This document shows positions 1-5,485 of a stretch of DNA of 5,485 nt, in pieces. The stretch covers positions 1 through 5,485 of the forward strand of contig URYG01000214.1 in NCBI GenBank assembly GCA_900551985.1, in the 5' to 3' direction. The position numbers and the translations under genes were made by a program. This stretch comes from an uncultured Prevotella sp. Its GTDB lineage: Bacteria; Bacteroidota; Bacteroidia; Bacteroidales; Bacteroidaceae. The notes beneath the pieces were generated by a model that saw nothing but the letters and a program-made list of their open reading frames with translations, was not told the DNA's origin and ran no database searches. Numbering within the stretch: position 1 is the stretch's first letter; each line of letters opens with the position of its first letter.

Positions 1-2051
1 CCAAAGGTGGTCTTGGTGAGAGATTCCTGCGACACGAAGGTCTCGCCTTCCCTTGCAAGAAACTTGCGGAGCAAAGCCAGCGGATACATCGTAAACGGCT
101 CCAGGTCATTCAGATCTATCTCTGAATCATCCAACTCATCGATGGAATCATGCAGAATAACCGGCCATTGAAAATCATATTTCTCGTAATCCTCACGAAG
201 CCCCACGGTAAGAATATCGCCAGTGGCTCCTCCTGTACCCACGTCGCCTTCATCCACAGCCACCAAGCCCTGATCCTGCAAATCATCATAAAACTTGATG
301 AATGCCGGATGCTCCACGATAGACAGGGTGTCGATATAGGTGCGGGGAGGCTGATGGTTCTTCAGCACCCTGAGGCGGTCTTCACGCTTGATGTCGATGT
401 AGTCAGGCTCTCGCCACATCAGTCGCAAGCCTCTGCCCACCAACTGCTCCAGCAGGATTGGTGCCTGCGAAGAACGCAGCGGAACGAGCACACAGATGTT
501 GTTGACATCGAAGCCTTCACGGAGCATCAATACCGAGATAACCACCTTCGGACTCTTATACCTATCTATATCAAAGAGTTTCTTCTTGATTTCCTGCCAC
601 TCCTCATCCTTCACCTCGCCCTGCTTGTTGCTATCGATGGTAACGATGTCTTCATCTTCCAGACCTTCCGACTTCAGGAATTCCTCTACAAAAGGAGATA
701 CCGTAGTGTCCTGGCAGACGATGAGCATCTTCGGGTTCTTAGCCGAATCATTCTTCAGGAATTCTTCTTCCAGCTTGTTCAGCTTGGTTAATCCGGCACG
801 GAGCATCATGCGCTGACCCTCGCTCAGCCCTACCACCTTTCCCTGCTCATCACGCTCGGCGTTGTAATCCAGGTTCTCCAGTTCGGTGAGTTCCTGTCGG
901 CGGTCGAGCAGCAGCAGCTTCACCAGTCCTTGCTTCATCGCCATCGGCAGGTCGAAGTCAACGATGATATGCGGGAAGAAAAGTTTCACCTGCTTCTCTC
1001 CCGCACCCTTCGTATCAAAAGGAGTGGCAGAGAAATCCACCTGTATGAATCTTGTGCCCTTGGTGGCGCTAATGGCATTCAAGCCTCTTTGCCATTCCAC
1101 CTCCTCGGTTTCGCCATTACGCTTGATTTCGTGAATATGATGAGCCTCATCATTGATTACCATCAAATCCTTTAAGCCCGACAGATATTCCAGTTCGGTG
1201 CCACCCAGGGCACGGCGGTCGAGCATGCCGAGGTCGTTGCCCGCCGACTTGCCCGGACGGATAGGCAACAGATCGCTGATGATTTCAGAAGGCGTCACCG
1301 TGCTGGAATCGTCCATTTCCTCATCCTGCACCTTCTCTTCCATCTGATTTTCAAACAGATGCCAGTTGGTCAGGGCAATCAGTCCTTCGCCGGTAGTCTT
1401 TCTGCCGATGCCATCCTCCTTGGTCACCACATTGTTCTGTATAAACGAAAACACCTCGTCACGGTAACGCTCAGGGATGAACACATCCTGATTCATGTAG
1501 TAGTCGTTGGTCTGAGGGTCGCGATATTCCTTGTCTCGCTTCTTTCTGCCACAGAAGGCATCCAGCAGACGGTCGTAAACAATCAGCCCCGGAGCTACTA
1601 TCAGGAACTTCTGTGTAAATCGTCCGCTCTCCACATCCTCGTGTCGGGCATTCAGCATTTGCCAGATCAGCAGAGCATGCATCACCCACGTTTTTCCCGT
1701 GCCCGTAGCCATCTTCACAGCATACTTAGGCATCTGATATTTAGGCTTGGCAAGCTGAGCCAGGTCGGCCCTATCCATCAGTTCCGGGATGATGCCCTGA
1801 TAAGCATCCATCACGCAGTTTTCTCCCATCACTTCGTGCAGATAGATGATGTTGAGGATAGCCTGACGCTGCCCCTCGTGGAAGTTTCTCGCACGCTCGT
1901 TGCAGAAACCCTCTCCAAACCAATAGTTCAAGAGCGAAGCGGTGGTTGGAGTCACCTTCTCCAGCATCTCCCCACTCTTCCAGGCTGCATTGACCACATC
2001 GGTGAGTCGATGCGCCAATTCCAAAGATATATTACTTGAATTGATAGCCAT
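1..2051 (-). CDS. res: Type III restriction enzyme Res subunit (SF2 helicase/translocase), 3' end beyond window
   Basis: This reading frame begins at an ATG at 2051 and stays open for 683 codons to the left edge, so the C-terminus is missing. Visible motifs are those of a superfamily 2 ATPase: Walker A MATGTGKT at residues 114-121, DEAH at 301-304 in VINDEAHH, motif III SAT at 341-343 in DFSATP, motif V-like REGFDVNNI at 511-519, and motif VI QLVGRGLR at 536-543. Known Res subunits are roughly 900-1000 residues and carry a PD-(D/E)XK nuclease after the helicase; that part would lie outside this window and cannot be judged. In the family, Res hydrolyses ATP and cuts DNA only in complex with Mod, which supplies target specificity. 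It lies 28 bases after mod on the same strand, the usual mod-res order, so co-transcription is expected. The start is supported by an AGGAG nine bases upstream. I see no internal stop or frameshift. A related helicase-methylase defence module is a less likely alternative. Confidence 0.93.
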   Translation of the reverse strand, partial: MAINSSNISLELAHRLTDVVNAAWKSGEMLEKVTPTTASLLNYWFGEGFCNERARNFHEGQRQAILNIIYLHEVMGENCVMDAYQGIIPELMDRADLAQLAKPKYQMPKYAVKMATGTGKTWVMHALLIWQMLNARHEDVESGRFTQKFLIVAPGLIVYDRLLDAFCGRKKRDKEYRDPQTNDYYMNQDVFIPERYRDEVFSFIQNNVVTKEDGIGRKTTGEGLIALTNWHLFENQMEEKVQDEEMDDSSTVTPSEIISDLLPIRPGKSAGNDLGMLDRRALGGTELEYLSGLKDLMVINDEAHHIHEIKRNGETEEVEWQRGLNAISATKGTRFIQVDFSATPFDTKGAGEKQVKLFFPHIIVDFDLPMAMKQGLVKLLLLDRRQELTELENLDYNAERDEQGKVVGLSEGQRMMLRAGLTKLNKLEEEFLKNDSAKNPKMLIVCQDTTVSPFVEEFLKSEGLEDEDIVTIDSNKQGEVKDEEWQEIKKKLFDIDRYKSPKVVISVLMLREGFDVNNICVLVPLRSSQAPILLEQLVGRGLRLMWREPDYIDIKREDRLRVLKNHQPPRTYIDTLSIVEHPAFIKFYDDLQDQGLVAVDEGDVGTGGATGDILTVGLREDYEKYDFQWPVILHDSIDELDDSEIDLNDLEPFTMYPLALLRKFLAREGETFVSQESLTKTTF

Positions 2052-2060
2052 AGTCGTAAT

Positions 2061-2065
2061 CTCCT
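2061..2065 (-). promoter_or_regulatory. Ribosome binding site of res
   Basis: On the minus strand AGGAG sits nine bases before the ATG at 2051, inside the 28-base mod-res gap. It fixes the res start. The same gap holds a four-codon ATG-AAC-GAA-TAG just upstream, whose stop overlaps the AGGAG. It is probably chance, although reinitiation or coupling with mod translation is conceivable. mod itself has no comparable site, so res may be translated more efficiently per transcript than mod. Confidence 0.7.
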
Positions 2066-2079
2066 ATTCGTTCATAACC

Positions 2080-4149
2080 CTAACACTTCACATCCAGGAT
2101 AACCTGGCTCTCGAACCCGAACACATCCACCGCCTTGACGCAGACCTTTCGCTCGTCCTTATGCGGCATGGCAATTCGGGTGGAATATACGCAGTGCAGC
2201 GGATCGCTGTCGTTATCCACGTTCTCACGATAATCCTGCCAGGTGCTTCTGAAGGTATCGCCGTCATAATCAGGGTCGATGCTCCAATATTCTATCAGCG
2301 AGAGAGGGTCCTGCTCCATCACCTGCTGCAGCTTCTCCTTGTCCTTATCATCCAGCGGAATATTATCTGGCGAGAGCAGCACATAGTTGTTGAGACTGAT
2401 GTCGAGTTCATCCTCGCCATTGCCGTTCATGGTTACTTCCACTGGGTTCACCATCAGATACTGCAAAGAAGAGAAGCGCACGGTTTTGTCGGCGATGAGC
2501 TTCTTGAAGCCTTTCTTTGATAGTTTGTCGAGCAGATCGGGCGGAATCACTAGCACCTCTACATTGCTGTTCTTATATTTCTCGATGGCCTGCGAGATGT
2601 CGAAGGCAAAGTTCCAGCCGAGCACGATGACTTTATCCCAGTCGCCGCCAAGCAGAGAAGCCTTGGCTTCTACGGCACGGCGAACAGTAGCGGCAGTGGT
2701 CAGGCGGTTAGGGCTATCCACCATCACCAGGTTTCGGGTGCCCTTAACGTAGCCAAAGTTTCTATCGCTCACCTGCTCTGGGGAGAATGGCAGAGCACCA
2801 AAGAGACCTAAGACAACCTGAGAGAGATCGCCCACTCGGCGGAGTTTCTTGTTGTTATGGAAGGCCTCTTTCTGATAGTCGCCGATGCTCTGATAGAGGA
2901 ACGGATTTACCTCCTGGTCGATGAAGCGCTTGCGCATGACGAGGGATGCCGGCTTGCCGATGTCGCAGGTAATCCAGCGGCGGCCAAGTTTCTCGGCTAC
3001 CGCTGCAGTGGTACCGCTGCCACCGAAGAAATCACAGACGAGGTCGCCTTCGTTGGAAGAAGCCTTGATGATACGTTCGAGGAGGGCTTCGGGCTTTTGG
3101 GTGGCGTAGTCAATTCTTTCTTTTGCTTGGGAATTTACAGGAGGTATATCATCCCAGAGTCCACTAACAATACTACCTTTAAGAGAATCTAAATATCGTT
3201 TAAACCTCGGCCTATTATTAGCTGTCATTACAATGAGTCCTTCTTCACATAATTTGTCTATATTCTCTTGCGAATACCTCCAATGAGTTCCTGGTGGTGG
3301 AGTTAACTTCTGCCCCCAAAAATATCGAGCAGGGCCTTCTCCTGGTGCGGTCAAATCACCCAATGCATATCTTCTTCCATCAGCATCTTGATTAGAATAA
3401 TATTTATTGATATGTTCTTCAGAATGAGGCAAAAACTGGGCAGTCCATATATAATCGTAACTATTCTTATGATAATAGTAAATTGTATCGTGAATAACGC
3501 CAAAACTTTGCTTTTGTGCATGTGATGTTGTTCGTTTCCATATAATTTCACTAGCAAAATTTTCCTTCCCAAAAATCTCATCAAGAAGAAGTTTCACATA
3601 AGCACCAACATGCCAATCAATATGAACAAAGATACTTCCCCTTTCAGAAAGTAATTCTTTCATCAGAACTAATCTTGGATAAATCATCTTCAGATAAGAG
3701 ATAGTTCCTTCTTCCCAAGTATCAGCATAGGCAAATTGTTCTACTATCGTTGGCTTCTGTTGAATTTTCACTCCTGGCAACGTAACCTTCGTTCTATAAT
3801 CCGCCTTAGAATCAAACGGCGGGTCGATATAAATCAAATCCACTTTGCCTCTTAAAGAAGGCAAGCCCGTCTGAGGGTCTCCGGCAAGCAGTGCCTGCAT
3901 GGTCAGGAGATTATCACCATACACCAGACGGTTCATCCAACTCCCCCCATCCAGGGCGGCATTGAATGCATTAGGGATATTGGGAACTTGTCCACGGAAG
4001 AATCCGGAGACATCCTTGCGAGGCAACACCAGCTCATTGGTTTGCAACCCAATGCGTGTGCCACTGCTCAATCGCTCGATGATGCGCTGAGCCTCTTGCC
4101 TACCTTCGCTTGCAATGCGAGGTAGCTCTTCTATCAATGATTTTGCCAT
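2080..4149 (-). CDS. mod: Type III DNA methyltransferase (Mod), beta-class N6-adenine/N4-cytosine type
   Basis: This encodes 689 residues, a little longer than classical Mods (about 640-650 residues). The motif order is that of beta-class amino-methyltransferases: VYGDN at 76-80; the catalytic DPPF motif at 109-112 in IYIDPPFDSKADY; a variable target-recognition stretch at about 196-345; TQKPEALLERII at 350-361; and the S-adenosylmethionine-binding motif DFFGGSGT at 373-380. In the family it transfers a methyl group to adenine on one strand of an asymmetric site and directs the Res subunit. Beyond about residue 430 lies a 260-residue C-terminal part with a Rossmann-like look (KVIVLGWNFAFDISQAI, 506-522) and an acidic stretch; its role is unknown to me. 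I chose the ATG at 4149 because it begins MAKSLIEELP. A TTG at 4245 would add 32 hydrophobic residues encoded inside the structured leader, and looks spurious. There is no clear Shine-Dalgarno, as is common in Bacteroidota. The middle of the gene is strikingly AT-rich (separate entry). The target sequence cannot be read from the protein. Confidence 0.92.
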   Translation of the reverse strand: MAKSLIEELPRIASEGRQEAQRIIERLSSGTRIGLQTNELVLPRKDVSGFFRGQVPNIPNAFNAALDGGSWMNRLVYGDNLLTMQALLAGDPQTGLPSLRGKVDLIYIDPPFDSKADYRTKVTLPGVKIQQKPTIVEQFAYADTWEEGTISYLKMIYPRLVLMKELLSERGSIFVHIDWHVGAYVKLLLDEIFGKENFASEIIWKRTTSHAQKQSFGVIHDTIYYYHKNSYDYIWTAQFLPHSEEHINKYYSNQDADGRRYALGDLTAPGEGPARYFWGQKLTPPPGTHWRYSQENIDKLCEEGLIVMTANNRPRFKRYLDSLKGSIVSGLWDDIPPVNSQAKERIDYATQKPEALLERIIKASSNEGDLVCDFFGGSGTTAAVAEKLGRRWITCDIGKPASLVMRKRFIDQEVNPFLYQSIGDYQKEAFHNNKKLRRVGDLSQVVLGLFGALPFSPEQVSDRNFGYVKGTRNLVMVDSPNRLTTAATVRRAVEAKASLLGGDWDKVIVLGWNFAFDISQAIEKYKNSNVEVLVIPPDLLDKLSKKGFKKLIADKTVRFSSLQYLMVNPVEVTMNGNGEDELDISLNNYVLLSPDNIPLDDKDKEKLQQVMEQDPLSLIEYWSIDPDYDGDTFRSTWQDYRENVDNDSDPLHCVYSTRIAMPHKDERKVCVKAVDVFGFESQVILDVKC
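3110..3840 (-). other. AT-rich island in mod covering the target-recognition region
   Basis: Hand counts of G+C per 60 bases are 17 (3541-3600), 19 (3421-3480), 21 (3181-3240) and 22 (3481-3540) inside. Outside they are 38 (2941-3000), 34 (3841-3900) and 35 (3901-3960). The drop begins near 3110 and ends near 3840, which corresponds to Mod residues of about 104-347: from just before DPPF to just before TQKPE. The island therefore coincides with the catalytic-motif-plus-recognition segment, not with the gene as a whole. Replacement of this segment by recombination with a different mod allele is the simplest explanation. The edges are approximate. Confidence 0.75.
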
Positions 4150-4150
4150 A

Positions 4151-4179
4151 GCATTAAAGCTTAAATATAGTTTTAATGC
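4151..4179. repeat. 8-bp inverted repeat abutting the mod start codon
   Basis: GCATTAAA at 4151-4158 is exactly complementary to TTTAATGC at 4172-4179, with a 13-base spacer. The nearer arm ends one base before the mod start codon (4147-4149). In the transcript it could form an AT-rich hairpin that restricts ribosome access; in DNA it could be an operator. The inner part also contains AAGCTT, a six-base palindrome. The arms are exact, but the function is inferred. Confidence 0.55.
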
Positions 4180-4213
4180 GACTGCTTTGTTACTCAGAAA
4201 ATAAAAGCTATAA

Positions 4214-4331
4214 CCAAACACCCTTATCCATAGCAACAAAGCCAACCTAGGTTTGCATCAAGACCAGCCTCATCCCCATCAGAACGCAGAAACGTGGACG
4301 ATCCACTTATCCAACGTTCCAAGGTGTTTGG
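4214..4331. repeat. 9-bp inverted repeat (CCAAACACC / GGTGTTTGG) with CTTATCCA direct repeats
   Basis: CCAAACACC at 4214-4222 is the exact complement of GGTGTTTGG at 4323-4331. The latter overlaps GTTTGGCC at 4326-4333, which is also complementary to GGCCAAAC at 4416-4423, so one segment has two possible partners. CTTATCCA occurs at 4223-4230, directly after the first arm, and again at 4306-4313, close to the second. The arrangement looks like degenerate duplication of one module within the leader. Confidence 0.5.
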
Positions 4332-4389
4332 CCTAACCTATATGCAACAGATAAGTTTTACGTCCACGCTATAGCGGACGCTTACTTAT
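4293..4389. repeat. Three-copy motif CGTGGACG-N4-ACTTAT in mixed orientation
   Basis: Copy A lies at 4293-4310 on the plus strand (spacer ATCC). Copy B lies at 4351-4368 on the minus strand (spacer TAAA). Both match CGTGGACG-N4-ACTTAT at all 14 fixed positions. Copy C lies at about 4373-4389 on the plus strand as AGCGGACG-CTT-ACTTAT, with a three-base spacer. B is therefore complementary to both A and C. Copies B and C are each followed on their own strand by CTGTTGCA. Copy A also contains a small self-hairpin, GTGGA-CGA-TCCAC, at 4294-4306. Confidence 0.65.
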
Positions 4390-4432
4390 TTATTCTGTTG
4401 CACATGTTCTTCCGCGGCCAAACTTCAGGAAC
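4316..4432. repeat. Nested imperfect palindrome of about 117 bp
   Basis: Working inwards, four pairs of arms are nested around one centre near 4372: GTTCC (4316-4320) with GGAAC (4428-4432); GTTTGGCC (4326-4333) with GGCCAAAC (4416-4423); TGCAACAG (4343-4350) with CTGTTGCA (4395-4402); and ATAAGT (4351-4356) with ACTTAT (4384-4389), then CGTCC (4361-4365) with GGACG (4376-4380). At the core is the 8-bp palindrome GCTATAGC (4368-4375). The arms are separated by small asymmetric internal loops. There is no following T-run on either strand, so it is not a plain intrinsic terminator. On either strand it would form a long hairpin. It could be an RNA leader structure, an operator array, a recombination site or a remnant of a palindromic mobile element. 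Confidence 0.7.
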
Positions 4433-4515
4433 ATTATTATCGAATAAACAGCAAACGCTATTATTTTAACCCACAAAAACAGACGTCATCACCCTAGGGC
4501 GAATCAATCCGAATG

Positions 4516-4546
4516 CAAAGATACTGCAAAAATCAGAGATAACAAA
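4516..4546 (-). promoter_or_regulatory. Bacteroidetes-type promoter reading toward mod-res
   Basis: On the minus strand TTTG (4546-4543) is followed after 19 bases by TATCTTTG (4523-4516). Both elements match the Bacteroidetes primary sigma factor consensus (TTTG, about 19 bases, TAnnTTTG). Transcription would start near 4509-4511 and run left through the structured leader into mod. I found no second full match closer to mod; TATATTTA on the minus strand at 4169-4162 is a near match to the -7 element but lacks a -33 partner. Confidence 0.72.
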
Positions 4547-4584
4547 AAGATTCGCCACCTTTTTTATATTATCCCCCATTTTTT

Positions 4585-4616
4585 CTTGCGAAATCAAAAT
4601 ATTCGTCGTATCTTTG
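4585..4616 (+). promoter_or_regulatory. Bacteroidetes-type promoter of the AAA-ATPase-like gene
   Basis: CTTG at 4585-4588 (one mismatch to TTTG) is followed after 20 bases by TATCTTTG at 4609-4616, an exact match to the TAnnTTTG -7 element. Transcription would start near 4622, giving a leader of about 60 bases before the ATG at 4684. The promoter is back to back with the minus-strand one; their -33 elements are 38 bases apart, so one regulator could affect both. Confidence 0.72.
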
Positions 4617-4669
4617 CAGAAAGAATTTATGGAAAGAGGATAACTCACAAAAAGCTATCCTGAAAACAT

Positions 4670-4674
4670 AGGAG
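4670..4674 (+). promoter_or_regulatory. Ribosome binding site of the AAA-ATPase-like gene
   Basis: AGGAG lies nine bases before the ATG at 4684. This supports 4684 as the start rather than the in-frame ATG three codons later at 4693, which would be 18 bases away. Confidence 0.65.
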
Positions 4675-4683
4675 AATTAGATT

Positions 4684-5475
4684 ATGACAGAAATGAACGA
4701 TAGAAGATTGCCAGTAGGCATCCAGTCTTTTGAGAAAATTAGAAAGGAAGGATACCTATATGTTGACAAGACAGATATTATCTGGCAACTTGCCAACAGA
4801 AATAAAACGTATAATTACCTGAGCCGCCCACGCCGCTTCGGTAAGTCGATTCTCGTGGATACACTCCAGGCTTACTTCGAGGGGAAAAAAGAACTCTTCG
4901 AAGGATTGAAGGTGATGGAGCTGGAGAAAGAATGGACCAGCTATCCCGTCATTCGACTCGACATGAGTTGCGGAGGAGCTACACCCGAAGAACTCAACTC
5001 CTATCTCGACGACGCCTTCTATAAATACGAACAGAAGTATGAAGTAGCGGTGCGCCCAGAGGCATCCCTTGCCGTACGTTTCCAGAACATCATAGAAACG
5101 GCTTTTCAGAAGACAGAAAAAAAGACGGTTATCCTTATCGATGAGTATGATTCTCCATTGCAGCATTCCTGGAAGACTCCTCAGCATGATGCCTGCACAG
5201 CCATCTATAAATCCGTGTTTGCCATCTTGAAAAAAGAGGACGAGCACGAACGTTTCGTCTTCATCACGGGCATCACCAAGTTCACTCAGATTTCTCTCTT
5301 CTCTGTTCTCAATAATCTGAGCAACATCAGTTTTGATGCACCTTACGCCACCATCTGCGGCATTTCGAAACAGGAAGTTGCCGAAAACTTCATGCCGGAA
5401 ATTGAGGCAATGGGAGAAGAAAATGGATGGACTCCAGAGGAGACTCTGAAGCAGCTCACTCATTGCTTCTGGTAG
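4684..5475 (+). CDS. AAA-ATPase-like / PD-(D/E)XK family protein, C-terminally truncated
   Basis: The 263 residues match the N-terminal AAA-ATPase-like domain (PF09820 type) of a family very common in gut Bacteroidales. Visible features are the family opening RRLPVGIQSFEKIR (7-20), YVDKTDIIWQL (26-36), the P-loop variant SRPRRFGKSILVDTL (47-61), a Walker B strand TVILIDEYDSPL (148-159), and a sensor-like FVFITGITKFTQISLFS (191-207). Full-length members are about 500-550 residues and end in a PD-(D/E)XK nuclease-like domain; here translation stops at TAG 5473-5475 and that domain is absent. Members normally continue with a YDGYHF-like motif shortly after the point where this one ends. The last bases (5461-5485) resemble a damaged version of such a motif in shifted frames, so a frameshift, either genuine or a sequencing error near a contig end, is likely. 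The cellular role is not established; nuclease or mobile-element links have been proposed. It has its own promoter and is divergent from mod-res, so a functional link is unproven. It may be a pseudogene. Confidence 0.8.
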   Translation: MTEMNDRRLPVGIQSFEKIRKEGYLYVDKTDIIWQLANRNKTYNYLSRPRRFGKSILVDTLQAYFEGKKELFEGLKVMELEKEWTSYPVIRLDMSCGGATPEELNSYLDDAFYKYEQKYEVAVRPEASLAVRFQNIIETAFQKTEKKTVILIDEYDSPLQHSWKTPQHDACTAIYKSVFAILKKEDEHERFVFITGITKFTQISLFSVLNNLSNISFDAPYATICGISKQEVAENFMPEIEAMGEENGWTPEETLKQLTHCFW

Positions 5476-5485
5476 ATTTCCCATG

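Larger units (their letters stand above)
4150..4509 (-). promoter_or_regulatory. Long structured leader of the mod-res operon (predicted)
   Basis: If transcription starts just downstream of the promoter at 4516-4546, the mod transcript carries about 360 untranslated bases. The leader has no convincing gene. It contains only very short reading frames on the minus strand (14 codons from 4434, 10 from 4279, 7 from 4231), none with a good ribosome binding site. It does hold several inverted repeats, listed separately. A cis-acting RNA, a protein-binding operator array or a non-coding RNA are all possible. I recognise no known riboswitch or Rfam-type family. Confidence 0.5.

Noticed and set aside
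150..816. Long plus-strand reading frames over res
   Set aside because: They are antisense to a well-supported gene with ordered helicase motifs and encode low-complexity, unrecognisable sequence.
3351..3584. 77-codon minus-strand reading frame inside mod
   Set aside because: It is a different frame of the AT-rich recognition region, fully inside mod, with no start signal.
2080..4149. Phase-variable simple repeats in mod
   Set aside because: Many type III mod genes switch through repeat tracts, but no tandem repeat or long homopolymer was found in this gene.
4150..4245. Extended Mod N-terminus from a TTG at 4245
   Set aside because: The extra 32 residues are hydrophobic and unlike Mod N-termini, no ribosome binding site precedes the TTG, and an ATG at 4149 starts a typical sequence.
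4244..4253. AACCTAGGTT and CCCTAGGG (4492-4499) palindromes
   Set aside because: Short palindromes with no partner or context; noted only as exact 10- and 8-base palindromes.
4248..4255. TAGGTTTG as a plus-strand -7 element
   Set aside because: There is no TTTG at the required distance upstream and no plus-strand gene follows closely.
4331..4432. Integron attC-like site (GCCTAAC fits RYYYAAC)
   Set aside because: No matching GTTRRRY box lies at the other end of the palindrome, and no integrase or cassette array is visible.
4390..4434. 14-codon minus-strand reading frame as a leader peptide
   Set aside because: It lies in the arm of the palindrome, has no Shine-Dalgarno, and shows no run of regulatory codons; too short to support.
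4466..4648. Minus-strand reading frame of 60 codons in the intergenic region
   Set aside because: It overlaps both predicted promoters, has no ribosome binding site, and its composition looks like random AT-rich translation.
4756..5484. 242-codon minus-strand reading frame opposite the ATPase gene
   Set aside because: It is antisense to a gene with clear P-loop and Walker B motifs and shows no recognisable domain.

Overview
The window looks like chromosomal DNA of a Bacteroidota bacterium, most likely Prevotella/Segatella or a close relative. Two signs support this. Both promoters in the only intergenic region match the Bacteroidetes housekeeping pattern (-33 TTTG, -7 TAnnTTTG). The right-hand gene belongs to the AAA-ATPase-like / PD-(D/E)XK family, which is greatly expanded in gut Bacteroidales. 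The genus is an inference. Both outer genes are cut or damaged close to the window edges, so this may be a short draft contig.

Layout. Positions 1-4149, minus strand: a type III restriction-modification operon, mod (2080-4149) followed after 28 bases by res (start 2051, running off the left edge). Mod is a beta-class DNA methyltransferase with its target-recognition region between the DPPF motif and the FGGSGT motif. Res is a superfamily 2 helicase/translocase with all main motifs visible; the usual C-terminal endonuclease domain would lie beyond position 1. Positions 4150-4683: a 534-base intergenic region with two divergent promoters, one reading left into mod and one reading right into the ATPase gene. 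Positions 4684-5475, plus strand: the N-terminal ATPase part of an AAA-ATPase-like protein, which stops far short of the family length.

How the parts work together. Mod would recognise and methylate one strand of a short asymmetric site, and Mod plus Res would cut unmodified DNA. Mod also supplies Res with specificity, so the strongly AT-rich island that covers exactly the target-recognition part of mod (about 3110-3840) suggests the specificity cassette was exchanged by recombination while the rest of the operon stayed.

Most unusual part. The predicted mod promoter lies about 360 bases upstream of the mod start. The resulting leader is full of inverted repeats: a nested imperfect palindrome of about 117 bp, a motif (CGTGGACG-N4-ACTTAT) present in three copies of mixed orientation, a second set of complementary segments, and an 8-bp inverted repeat one base from the mod start codon. 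Several segments have two mutually exclusive pairing partners. This suggests a structured leader or operator array controlling the restriction-modification operon. I know of no described element that it matches, but no search was possible.
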